NCBI GenBank assembly: GCA_963933885.1
Contig: CAWVWF010000110.1
Location: 1-11,630 of the forward strand
Length of the DNA: 11,630 nucleotides
Direction of reading: 5' to 3'
Source: CAWVWF01 sp963933885
Lineage (GTDB): Bacteria; Bacteroidota; Bacteroidia; Flavobacteriales_C; GCA-002722245
Shown here in pieces: positions 1-6,029 of this stretch. The notes under the pieces are model-generated. The model was not told the DNA's origin and searched no databases. It was given only the letters and a program-made list of their open reading frames with translations. The translations under genes were made by a program, and so were the position numbers. How positions within the stretch are numbered: position 1 is the stretch's first letter; every line of letters begins with the position of its first letter.

Positions 1-114
1 AAACAAAGGCTAAAACTACAAATCTAAAAGTTGCATTTACTAATTGAATTTAAGCTTTAATATTTTCATGATTCTAATTTTGAATCAAAGAAACAATATG
101 TAACCATAAGCAGT

Positions 115-387
115 TTACGGTTTGTGATTTAAAGGGGTAACCCTATTAAGTTTAATGATATAATCAGCATAGTTTGGGTCTTCAACTATAATTGCATTTT
201 TTATTTTTGCTCTGGAAATTGTTTTATCATAGTACTTCCAGATTAAACTAGGATCATTTGTCCAAGATCCATTTTTACTAACTGATACATCTGTAATGTC
301 AACATAGATTCGTACATCTTCAGGTAAGTTTTTAGTACAGCTTGAAATTGTGATTGAAATAATTAGAAGGAGTATTAGTTTTTTCAT
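115..387 (-). CDS. Small predicted lipoprotein of unknown function (90 aa)
   Basis: The protein begins with a two-lysine n-region and a hydrophobic stretch (residues 4-14) ending in ISSC, a good lipobox with the lipidated cysteine at position 17. It should therefore be exported and anchored in a membrane by its N-terminus. The mature part is only about 73 residues, with no family I recognise; it has aromatic patches around WTNDPSLIWKYYD and ends in a proline-containing tail. The ATG at 387 gives a complete signal peptide. It lies 49 bases downstream of the 437-1489 gene on the same strand and is probably the last gene of a three-gene leftward operon. No convincing terminator follows it before the window edge. 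Export is well supported; the function is unknown. Confidence 0.72.
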   Translation of the reverse strand: MKKLILLLIISITISSCTKNLPEDVRIYVDITDVSVSKNGSWTNDPSLIWKYYDKTISRAKIKNAIIVEDPNYADYIIKLNRVTPLNHKP

Positions 388-436
388 GATCGATAAAAAC
401 CAAGAACTATACCAGAATAATTATCAATATAAAGGG

Positions 437-1489
437 TTATTTTTTCTTCTTCTTTTTATCAAACTCTTTGATACTCTCTTTAATAAGAATAAAAGGGATT
501 GATTTTTCTTGAACTTCTTTGTCGTTGGGTGTTTCTTTCAAGAACAAGAAGAGTTCATCTTCAATAACTTCAAATGACTGAATGAAGCGGAAATAATTGT
601 CATAATCTAAAACAGCCCTTTTTTTAAATTCCATAACTCTTCCTTTTTTTGTATCTATCATAAAGAGCTTGTTTTCTATTGCAGGGTAAGGATGGGTAAG
701 GACTAAAATGTAATTTTTGTATTTACCAACTTGTTGAATAGATTCCCAATTTATTTTTTGGATGTTATTATAAAGGACTCCTTCAGAAACAAAAATGATT
801 TGATGTGCTGTGTCTGTCTCAATATATACAGAATGCCCTGTTTTAAATATGTTGATGCTTCCCATACTATCAACTAATTGGGGCCAGTCCGATTCTAAAC
901 TTAATTCAGAGATTTGCCGTGCTTCTACTAACTTATTAGCATCTAGAACAATCCAGCTTTTTTTTGTTGTATCCGCTTTTTGATGTTTTTTGTTAATCCG
1001 CTTTACAAGCTTACCTTTTACGAGTAATCGGTGGGGAATCGGAGCTTTATAATATGTTCGTTGAATTTTAGGTTTAAAACGAGCATAGCTCTCAAAGTAC
1101 TTATTATCTTTTAAGGTCTTCTTCGTTGAATAAACATCCAAGATCCATCCCATAGTAGGATCTACTTTTTTGGTGGCCGGAGTATTGAAAATATGCTTGT
1201 CGATTCCTTGTGTTAAAGTTCTGTATTTAGGAAGTAATAAGTCATCACATAATGGAACTGTATTTATTAAGGTTGGCGTTTCAATCTTAGGACTTACATC
1301 TAACGTACATCTTTTAGCTCCTTGTTCATATGTGATTACAGCATAATCAATCTTGCCGAGATAAGTATGGATAATCAATTCTTCCTCTGAACCATCACCA
1401 TCAAAATCTTCAGTAATTACATTGATCTCTCTTTGAGCAATTGAAGATGAAACTATTAATGTTAATATATAAAGAGTCAGGTTTTTCAA
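437..1489 (-). CDS. Secreted protein of unknown function with a D-x-D-x-D motif and hexalysine C-terminus (350 aa)
   Basis: The start is TTG at 1489. Upstream in frame only a few codons separate it from a stop, with no ATG among them, and TTG yields a clean signal peptide (residues 1-18, cleavage after SIA). It lies one base after the stop of the preceding gene, so translation is probably coupled. Just after the signal comes EDFDGDGSEEE (about residues 27-37), resembling the calcium-binding acidic loops of FG-GAP/VCBS proteins that often continue into a beta-strand, as here. Two cysteines follow in the first third. The second half alternates short hydrophobic strands and turns, suggesting an all-beta fold, possibly propeller-like, but no repeat is clear enough to name. 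The chain ends in an aspartate and six lysines. The role is unknown; periplasmic or surface location is inferred from the signal peptide. Confidence 0.72.
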   Translation of the reverse strand: MKNLTLYILTLIVSSSIAQREINVITEDFDGDGSEEELIIHTYLGKIDYAVITYEQGAKRCTLDVSPKIETPTLINTVPLCDDLLLPKYRTLTQGIDKHIFNTPATKKVDPTMGWILDVYSTKKTLKDNKYFESYARFKPKIQRTYYKAPIPHRLLVKGKLVKRINKKHQKADTTKKSWIVLDANKLVEARQISELSLESDWPQLVDSMGSINIFKTGHSVYIETDTAHQIIFVSEGVLYNNIQKINWESIQQVGKYKNYILVLTHPYPAIENKLFMIDTKKGRVMEFKKRAVLDYDNYFRFIQSFEVIEDELFLFLKETPNDKEVQEKSIPFILIKESIKEFDKKKKKK

Positions 1490-1490
1490 G

Positions 1491-2186
1491 TTATTTCTTC
1501 TTTTTTTGAATAGCCTTTAGGCCATACGTTTCAATTAAAGTTATATCAAAGTATATTTTTTGTTTCTTGTATTTATAAAATACGGTTAAAACTTCATATA
1601 CATGGTCTTTACTCTTTACACGTTTTTGTTTTGTTACTTGCATCTTTTTTATCTGTGTAATTACAGAGATGTCTTTCATTCCTATTACTTGATATGCTGT
1701 CTCTTTTGATTTTCCATCACCTGAATTCAATATAACACTTAAAAGCTGTTCGTATTGGTTCCTGTAAAAAATTGCTCCTAAACTATCTCCTGTTCTTCCA
1801 CAGGAATATGATAATTCTTCATTTGCCATTGTACTTACGGGGATCATTCCAACGAGTGAGTCGGAAAGTGTTTTTGCAATTTTAAATTTTCTATCGTTGT
1901 TACTTTGAATTATTCTGTTTTCTAATTCTAACCAAATGTATGGCTTATAGCCAGGCATAATAGCAAACCCATAATAAGTTAGAATTAGCTCTTTTTTTGT
2001 CATTATGCTATCTCCTTCGTAGAACTTATTTAAAATATCATCAAAATAAAAACCCCCATCTTCATTGTTAATGAGGATGTCAATTTCTTGTAAAGTATAA
2101 TTGTAAATTTTCTCCTTGAATGGGTATTGCTGACTCATTGCAGATAAACTGATTGAGAAAACAAGGAAGAATAATGTTTTTTTCAT
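1491..2186 (-). CDS. Secreted DUF4919-like protein (231 aa)
   Basis: The N-terminus is a standard signal peptide (residues 1-18, cleavage near AMS before QQ), so the protein is exported. Three stretches recall the Bacteroidota family DUF4919: a YYGF segment at 71-74 followed by a G-Y-x-PY turn, a GDGKSKETAYQVI block at 156-168, and the closing strand IYFDI at 211-215. Length fits that family (about 200-230 residues). The assignment is from memory of the motif pattern, not a profile search, and the family's function is unknown. The chain ends in four lysines, a feature shared with the next gene. It is the first gene of the leftward operon; the TTG start of the next gene lies one base beyond its stop. 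In the 129-base upstream gap only a weak promoter-like match (TACTTTTA, plus-strand 2225-2232) is visible. Confidence 0.78.
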   Translation of the reverse strand: MKKTLFFLVFSISLSAMSQQYPFKEKIYNYTLQEIDILINNEDGGFYFDDILNKFYEGDSIMTKKELILTYYGFAIMPGYKPYIWLELENRIIQSNNDRKFKIAKTLSDSLVGMIPVSTMANEELSYSCGRTGDSLGAIFYRNQYEQLLSVILNSGDGKSKETAYQVIGMKDISVITQIKKMQVTKQKRVKSKDHVYEVLTVFYKYKKQKIYFDITLIETYGLKAIQKKKK

Positions 2187-2315
2187 TGAAAAAGAGTACG
2201 ATAAGTGAGGTTAGATTGTTTCTGTAAAAGTAAACAAATTGCAGACCAAAAAACTACGTAAATAATGAAACTGTTCTACGTGAAATACCGTTAGTTAATT
2301 CAAAGCACTGATATA

Positions 2316-2570
2316 ATGAAAATGACAACGATAATGTATAATGATTTAGAGACCGATGTTTGTTTAGATCTTCTAGGAAAAGAAGGAGTGTTGGTTGATG
2401 AAGTTATTATTTTCGGAATTCTAAAGATGAAACTTTATAATTTAAATAGTTTTTACGTTCAAGTAGTTCACAATAAAAGTGATGATGTTTTACTAGATAT
2501 AAAAGCTTTAATAACAGACGAAGATTGGAATCCTTTTTTAGAAACGCTTGATATAAAATCATTCTTCTAA
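2316..2570 (+). CDS. Small acidic cytoplasmic protein of unknown function (84 aa)
   Basis: No signal peptide or membrane segment is present. The protein is acidic (15 Asp/Glu against 7 Lys, no Arg), contains one cysteine and one tryptophan, and has a strand-rich middle (VDEVIIFGILKMK) followed by a probable helical end. I recognise no family. ATG at 2316 is the first start; in-frame ATGs at 2322 and 2334 are alternatives. Its stop overlaps the stop of the convergent MORN-repeat gene by 4 bases, and a very good intrinsic terminator lies 83 bases downstream at 2653-2677 on the same strand. That terminator has no other visible client and is the best evidence that this short frame is really transcribed. 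Confidence 0.6.
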   Translation: MKMTTIMYNDLETDVCLDLLGKEGVLVDEVIIFGILKMKLYNLNSFYVQVVHNKSDDVLLDIKALITDEDWNPFLETLDIKSFF

Positions 2571-3928
2571 TTGTAATCTCTAGTCTTTGTTATAGTCCCA
2601 TTTTTAAATTTACATTTCTTAATCCGATTGCCAGAAGAATCATAAAATGAATGCCAACCTTTAGGTTGGCTTTTTTTATATCTACCTTTTCGTTTGATTT
2701 TACCATTTTCATGATATGTTTTCTGTGTTCCATGTTTTTTCCCGTTTTTGTACTTTAAGTTTTTAGAAATATTACCATTTTTGAAATATTCAATAAATGA
2801 TTTTGAAATTTCACCTTGGTGATAATAAGTTACAATTTTCGGACTTAGGTCAGAAAAGAATTCTATGTAATTCCCTTCTAGTAGTCCATTCTTATAGAAA
2901 GCATTTTTAGTTAAGTTTCCGCTTTTACTCCATGTTTTATTAAATCCATTTCTAATATTATTACTGAGGTTTAATTCAGATTTCTTATAGAATTTATTGT
3001 AGCGTTCAATAATCTGTTCATGGTTATTATCAAATTCTAAAATCGTAACATTTTCAAATTTCGGGGAGAATAAATTGTTGATTTTTATTTGATGCTGTTT
3101 TGTTGAACCTGTTGATATCGATCTTTTTAAGTCATTATTTAATGTTGAATGTAAATCATTTACTTGTTTTATAAATGCTGATTTCTCAAAAACCTGATGA
3201 GAAATTTCTTCCAACTTTTTAGTTAATAAATGATTCCATAATCCACCTCTTAGTTGTAGCTCATAATCATCATTTTTATATGAAAATATATGATTGCTTA
3301 AATTGAGGTTATTTTGATTGTTACAGATTTCTAAAAGGTGATTTTTATTATTTGATTCATACAAAATAACATTGTTATGAGTTATTTGTATTTTTTTTAC
3401 TTTCTCTATACCATTTTGCGTTTCTTGAATTGAAGAAAAGTAGATGATTTGAATTGATGATCTGAGGTTTGATGTTTTCTTGAAATCATATTGAACTAAT
3501 GACTCAATTTGGTTTAATTTTTCCTTGTAATTGATTTTAAAAGAAGAGGTGTCTGGAATAGAGTTAATAGAGATCCGAAGCATTTCTTTTAAAACGAAAC
3601 TTTTTTCACTAGCTGTTTTGTCAAATAAATCAGCAACGAATTCATAATTTGCCTGATTTGATAACGCAAATATTATAGCTGCATTTAGTTTTGCTTCTTT
3701 TTGATCATTTAATATTTGAATTCCAAAAGTAGAATTGTTTTCAGTTTGAAAATTTAAACTTGGTAAGTGTGATGAATGAATTTTCGAGATTTTATTTTTA
3801 TTGTCAGGAAAACTCGTGTTTCTATTGAAATGTTGGTAGTCTGAATCAATATCTTTAAAGTCAGTATTGACTTGACCAGTTGAAACAATTGAAATTAAAA
3901 ATAAAGCTAAGCTGAGAATTGACTTCAT
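2567..3928 (-). CDS. Secreted MORN-variant-repeat protein (453 aa)
   Basis: A signal peptide covers residues 1-18 (cleavage near STG before Q). The N-terminal two thirds (about 20-325) are asparagine- and lysine-rich, mostly helical in appearance, and match nothing I recognise. From about residue 328 to 452 there are five or six copies of the short MORN-variant repeat of the YwqK type, with the pattern G-x-x-x-x-Y/F-x-x-x-G-x-I/L, for example around YFKNGNISKN, YKNGKKHGTQKTY and HENGKIKRKGRY. In Bacteroidota such repeats are common at the ends of secreted or lipidated proteins; they form beta-hairpin stacks, and their exact role is usually unknown. The gene lies 31 bases after the 3960-4139 gene on the same strand, probably in one transcript, and its stop overlaps the convergent small gene. 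Codons near its end also encode that gene's terminator. Confidence 0.82.
   Translation of the reverse strand: MKSILSLALFLISIVSTGQVNTDFKDIDSDYQHFNRNTSFPDNKNKISKIHSSHLPSLNFQTENNSTFGIQILNDQKEAKLNAAIIFALSNQANYEFVADLFDKTASEKSFVLKEMLRISINSIPDTSSFKINYKEKLNQIESLVQYDFKKTSNLRSSIQIIYFSSIQETQNGIEKVKKIQITHNNVILYESNNKNHLLEICNNQNNLNLSNHIFSYKNDDYELQLRGGLWNHLLTKKLEEISHQVFEKSAFIKQVNDLHSTLNNDLKRSISTGSTKQHQIKINNLFSPKFENVTILEFDNNHEQIIERYNKFYKKSELNLSNNIRNGFNKTWSKSGNLTKNAFYKNGLLEGNYIEFFSDLSPKIVTYYHQGEISKSFIEYFKNGNISKNLKYKNGKKHGTQKTYHENGKIKRKGRYKKSQPKGWHSFYDSSGNRIKKCKFKNGTITKTRDYN
2653..2677 (+). terminator. Rho-independent terminator of the 84-aa gene, inside the opposing MORN gene
   Basis: GCCAACC at 2653-2659 pairs perfectly with GGTTGGC at 2664-2670 around a 4-base TTTA loop, and seven T residues follow directly (2671-2677). 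The polarity fits rightward transcription only: it lies 83 bases after the stop of the 2316-2570 gene. On the other strand the same bases are codons for the Lys-Lys-Ser-Gln-Pro-Lys-Gly-Trp segment of the MORN protein. Confidence 0.75.
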
Positions 3929-3959
3929 TGAGACTAGGTAAGTAAAAACTATACCAAAT

Positions 3960-4139
3960 CTATTGAATTAAAAGTGCACGAACAGCATCCTGATCTTCTT
4001 TTGGAACCATAAGTTTAAAATTAAGTCCATTTGTATCCCCATGTCTGGTTGCTACATACGCAAGAAATCCTTTTTGAATTATTTTTTTTGAAAGCTGAAT
4101 AGCTTGTTCTGATTTTTTAAAAACGGCAATGGTAATCAT
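3960..4139 (-). CDS. Small protein, possibly DUF2007-like (59 aa)
   Basis: Reading leftward from ATG at 4139 gives 59 codons and a TAG at 3960-3962. The protein begins MITIAVFKKSEQA and ends with LMVPKEDQDAVRALLIQ. The order strand (ITIAVF), helix with a Lys-Gly turn (KKIIQKGFLAYV), polar loop, strand (FKLMVP), then an ED-x-x-x-V-R-x-LL helix resembles the small DUF2007 'putative signal transducing' domain, in which a VP-x-ED motif precedes the last helix. That likeness is my reading and unverified. It is cytoplasmic, with no signal peptide. A good -7 promoter match lies about 60 bases upstream (4199-4206), and the MORN-repeat gene follows 31 bases downstream, so the two probably share a transcript. 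It is the only gene-like content between 3929 and 4140. Confidence 0.68.
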   Translation of the reverse strand: MITIAVFKKSEQAIQLSKKIIQKGFLAYVATRHGDTNGLNFKLMVPKEDQDAVRALLIQ

Positions 4140-4198
4140 TTTGCAAAGTAGATAAAGTGTTCTGCTGATTGTACTGTTTTTTTATGTTTTTGTTACTA

Positions 4199-4206
4199 CA
4201 AAATTA
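4199..4206 (-). promoter_or_regulatory. Bacteroidota -7 promoter element for the 59-aa gene and MORN gene
   Basis: Read leftward the bases are TAATTTTG, an exact match to the Bacteroidota primary-sigma -7 consensus TAnnTTTG. A transcript starting about 7 bases further on would have a leader of roughly 50 bases before the ATG at 4139. No clear TTG-type -33 element is found at the usual distance, and such 8-base matches do occur by chance in AT-rich DNA. Confidence 0.4.
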
Positions 4207-4317
4207 TCCTGTTTTATTATTATTAATAATCTTTACCGCTTGTTGTAACAAACACCTCTATTCGTTGTTTTAGCAAGTAATCAGTTAAGTTGTGCCTTTA
4301 TTTAATTGGTATTACCT

Positions 4318-4344
4318 AAAGTCCCGTTTTTCGGGACTTTTTTT
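4318..4344 (+). terminator. Strong intrinsic terminator without an obvious rightward gene upstream
   Basis: AAAGTCCCG (4318-4326) pairs perfectly over nine bases with CGGGACTTT (4332-4340) around a five-T loop. The 3' arm runs into an unbroken T tract ending at 4344 (seven Ts counting those in the stem). On the opposite strand only three Ts follow the stem, so the rightward polarity is favoured. The nearest upstream gene points left. The channel gene starts 32 bases downstream, so the element could attenuate a channel leader or end an unannotated small transcript. Confidence 0.75.
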
Positions 4345-4376
4345 GTTTCTTTATATTTAAGAAAATCTATATATAA

Positions 4377-5186
4377 ATGTCTACAACTCAATTAAAGAAA
4401 AAACTACATGAAATAATCTTTGAAGCTGATACGAAAGCAGGAAAGTTATTTGATGTTTTGCTTCTTATTGTAATTGGTTTGAGTGTATTGATGATCATGT
4501 TGGAGTCAGTACCGTCAATTGGAAATAAATACGAATCTATATTCAATATTTTTGAATGGGTATTTACTGGTTTGTTTACAATTGAATATTTTCTACGAGT
4601 TTGGATAGTAAAAAATTCTAAAAAATATATTTTCTCAGGAATGGGAATTATCGATTTCTTAGCAACTACGCCTTCTTATTTTGCGATTTTCATCTCTGCA
4701 GGTCAATATTTTCAAATCATAAGAATTTTCAGACTACTGAGGGTTTTTCGAATTTTGAAACTTGTTAGGTATATGGAAGGAGCTTCTGCGTTAAAAGAAG
4801 CATTAATTTCAACAAGAGGAAAAATTGTAGCTTTTCTAGTTTTTATACTTTGTGGGGTCGTATTAATGGGGACTGTGATGTATGTGGTAGAGTCTGGTGA
4901 AAATGGATTTACTAGTATACCAAGATCAATCTATTGGGCCATTGTTACTTTAACAACTGTTGGGTACGGGGATATAACACCCGTAACTACATTAGGACAA
5001 ATTATAGCATCTATAATAATGGTACTTGGTTATGGTATTTTAGCAGTACCTACCGGGTTAGTATCTGTTGAAGCCATTAGAATCGAAAGTAAAAAAGTAA
5101 ATACACAAGTTTGCATGAATTGTAATGAAGAAGGTCATGATTCAGATGCTAAGCACTGTAAATATTGTGGAGATAGTTTATCTTAA
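4377..5186 (+). CDS. Voltage-gated-type potassium channel (ion transporter) with C-terminal zinc-ribbon tail (269 aa)
   Basis: This is an inner-membrane six-helix cation channel subunit, expected to form tetramers. Likely helices: S1 about 24-43, S2 56-77, S3 84-107, S4 111-131, S5 147-171 and S6 207-232. S4 carries a positive residue at every third position (R116, R119, R122, R125, K128, R131), the signature of a voltage sensor. The pore loop contains TTVGYGD (193-199), the potassium selectivity filter. After S6 a short cytoplasmic tail ends in CMNC and CKYC (Cys 246, 249, 261, 264) with two histidines between, a probable zinc ribbon. No RCK or cyclic-nucleotide domain is present. Length suits the compact bacterial Kv-like 'ion transporter' proteins. 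Its stop overlaps by 4 bases with the convergent lipoprotein gene. Potassium selectivity follows from the filter; gating by voltage is inferred from S4. Confidence 0.93.
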   Translation: MSTTQLKKKLHEIIFEADTKAGKLFDVLLLIVIGLSVLMIMLESVPSIGNKYESIFNIFEWVFTGLFTIEYFLRVWIVKNSKKYIFSGMGIIDFLATTPSYFAIFISAGQYFQIIRIFRLLRVFRILKLVRYMEGASALKEALISTRGKIVAFLVFILCGVVLMGTVMYVVESGENGFTSIPRSIYWAIVTLTTVGYGDITPVTTLGQIIASIIMVLGYGILAVPTGLVSVEAIRIESKKVNTQVCMNCNEEGHDSDAKHCKYCGDSLS

Positions 5187-5980
5187 AGGATCAAACTATT
5201 AATTATTCCAACGGGTTTTCCATCCTTAAGTTCATAGATTATAACTGCATATCCAATATGAGCAGAAGGGACATTGTTTAAATCAAACTGAAATTTCTCA
5301 TGAAATTCTTCAGATTTGTTTTTAGCAGAGAGTACTTTACCATATGTATTAGTTGCTCCCGAGTAGATTACATTTTTATGTGTCTTGTAAATTGTTTGAC
5401 CGGAGATTATTTTTTGATTAGCTCCTAATGATTTCTTAAATAAGTAAAGAGCTATTGAATGTGAACTGGATACGTTATCATTATAAATTCCTCTGATATA
5501 AATCGTCTGTTGATCTCCTTTTAAAGAATTCTTTTTCCCCAAGGATATTAGAGGAACTCTATTAATTGTTGTTTCAATTGAATTATACCATGCTAAACTA
5601 TCAATGTCAAAACAATTCATATCATCTACAAAACTTGGAAAACTATTGAAGGTTTGATCCCCGTTTTGATCATATAAGAATTTTAGTTCCTCTGAAATGT
5701 GATTATACAATGGATCTGTAATTGAAGGGAAAAGAACCAGTCCGTTAACAGAGCTTCCTGTGATGTTGCTTATCTCAGAGTTTAAAACAGCATTAAGATT
5801 ATGTTCTCCGTGTTCATCACAAGTTCCGATTTCTGTAGATGAAAAAACAAAAGTTGCAGCTTTAAATTCATCAGCTACTGTTATTGCGTCCCAGAATTCA
5901 TTGCTATCATCATCAGTTGAACAATTGGTGAATGTTAAGGTAATAAAGAGTAGTATAATTGCTGATTTTAGTATTTTCAT
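5183..5980 (-). CDS. Surface-type lipoprotein, possibly Omp28/thioredoxin-fold related (265 aa)
   Basis: I place the start at ATG 5980. A frame open to 6076 would add 32 residues before the signal peptide and run over the divergent gene's start. From 5980 the protein has a lysine-containing n-region, a hydrophobic core and the lipobox FTNC (Cys 20), followed by STDDD. Acidic residues just after the cysteine resemble the Bacteroidota lipoprotein export signal for surface display. The order of the mature part recalls Omp28-related proteins: an early strand with a Cys/His segment (SSTEIGTCDEHGEHN), a helix, a PS-x-x-D-P strand, a FPSFV strand, then a beta domain with a YKTHKNVIYSGA-like stretch and a late YAVIIYEL strand. 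The CxxC of a true thioredoxin site is missing. Lipidation is clear; the family link is tentative, and a redox role is unlikely without CxxC. Confidence 0.75.
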   Translation of the reverse strand: MKILKSAIILLFITLTFTNCSTDDDSNEFWDAITVADEFKAATFVFSSTEIGTCDEHGEHNLNAVLNSEISNITGSSVNGLVLFPSITDPLYNHISEELKFLYDQNGDQTFNSFPSFVDDMNCFDIDSLAWYNSIETTINRVPLISLGKKNSLKGDQQTIYIRGIYNDNVSSSHSIALYLFKKSLGANQKIISGQTIYKTHKNVIYSGATNTYGKVLSAKNKSEEFHEKFQFDLNNVPSAHIGYAVIIYELKDGKPVGIINSLIL

Positions 5981-5990
5981 AATCGAAATA

Positions 5991-6020
5991 TTGCTGGTGT
6001 GACTAAAGTATCTATTTTTA
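5991..6020 (+). promoter_or_regulatory. Probable promoter of the 900-aa outer-membrane protein gene
   Basis: TTG at 5991-5993 and TATTTTTA at 6013-6020 are separated by 19 bases. This matches the Bacteroidota -33/-7 arrangement (TTTG, then TAnnTTTG) with one mismatch in each element. Transcription would start near 6027, leaving almost no leader before ATG 6030 and about 15 bases before the in-frame ATG 6042, so it bears on the start choice. A weaker leftward -7-like site, TACTTTAG (plus-strand 6003-6010), lies within the same 49-base gap and could serve the divergent lipoprotein gene. Confidence 0.4.
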
Positions 6021-6029
6021 CACACTATA

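Larger units (their letters stand above)
4140..4376. other. Intergenic region between divergent genes, with possible tiny ORF or small RNA
   Basis: The 237 bases separate the leftward 59-aa gene from the rightward channel gene. They hold the leftward -7 element (4199-4206), a strong rightward terminator (4318-4344) and a rightward 29-codon frame from ATG 4184 to TAG 4271-4273. That frame's peptide has a leucine/isoleucine-rich core followed by FTACCNK, resembling a lipoprotein signal, but it overlaps the leftward promoter and no rightward promoter is evident before it. For the channel gene the only promoter-like match is TATATTTA at 4352-4359 (one mismatch), very close to the ATG and lacking a -33 element. 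No tRNA-like fold is seen. Confidence 0.4.

Noticed and set aside
69..87. Small inverted repeat TGATTC...GAATCA downstream of the leftward operon, with TAATTTTG at 75-82 on the plus strand
   Set aside because: The stem is only 6 bases with no T tract on the leftward strand, so it is not a terminator. The -7-like match has no -33 partner and no gene to serve within view.
2187..2315. Promoter elements for the divergent genes at 2186 and 2316
   Set aside because: The best leftward match (TACTTTTA) has its nearest TTTG only 14 bases away instead of about 19, and no acceptable rightward element was found, so no promoter is annotated.
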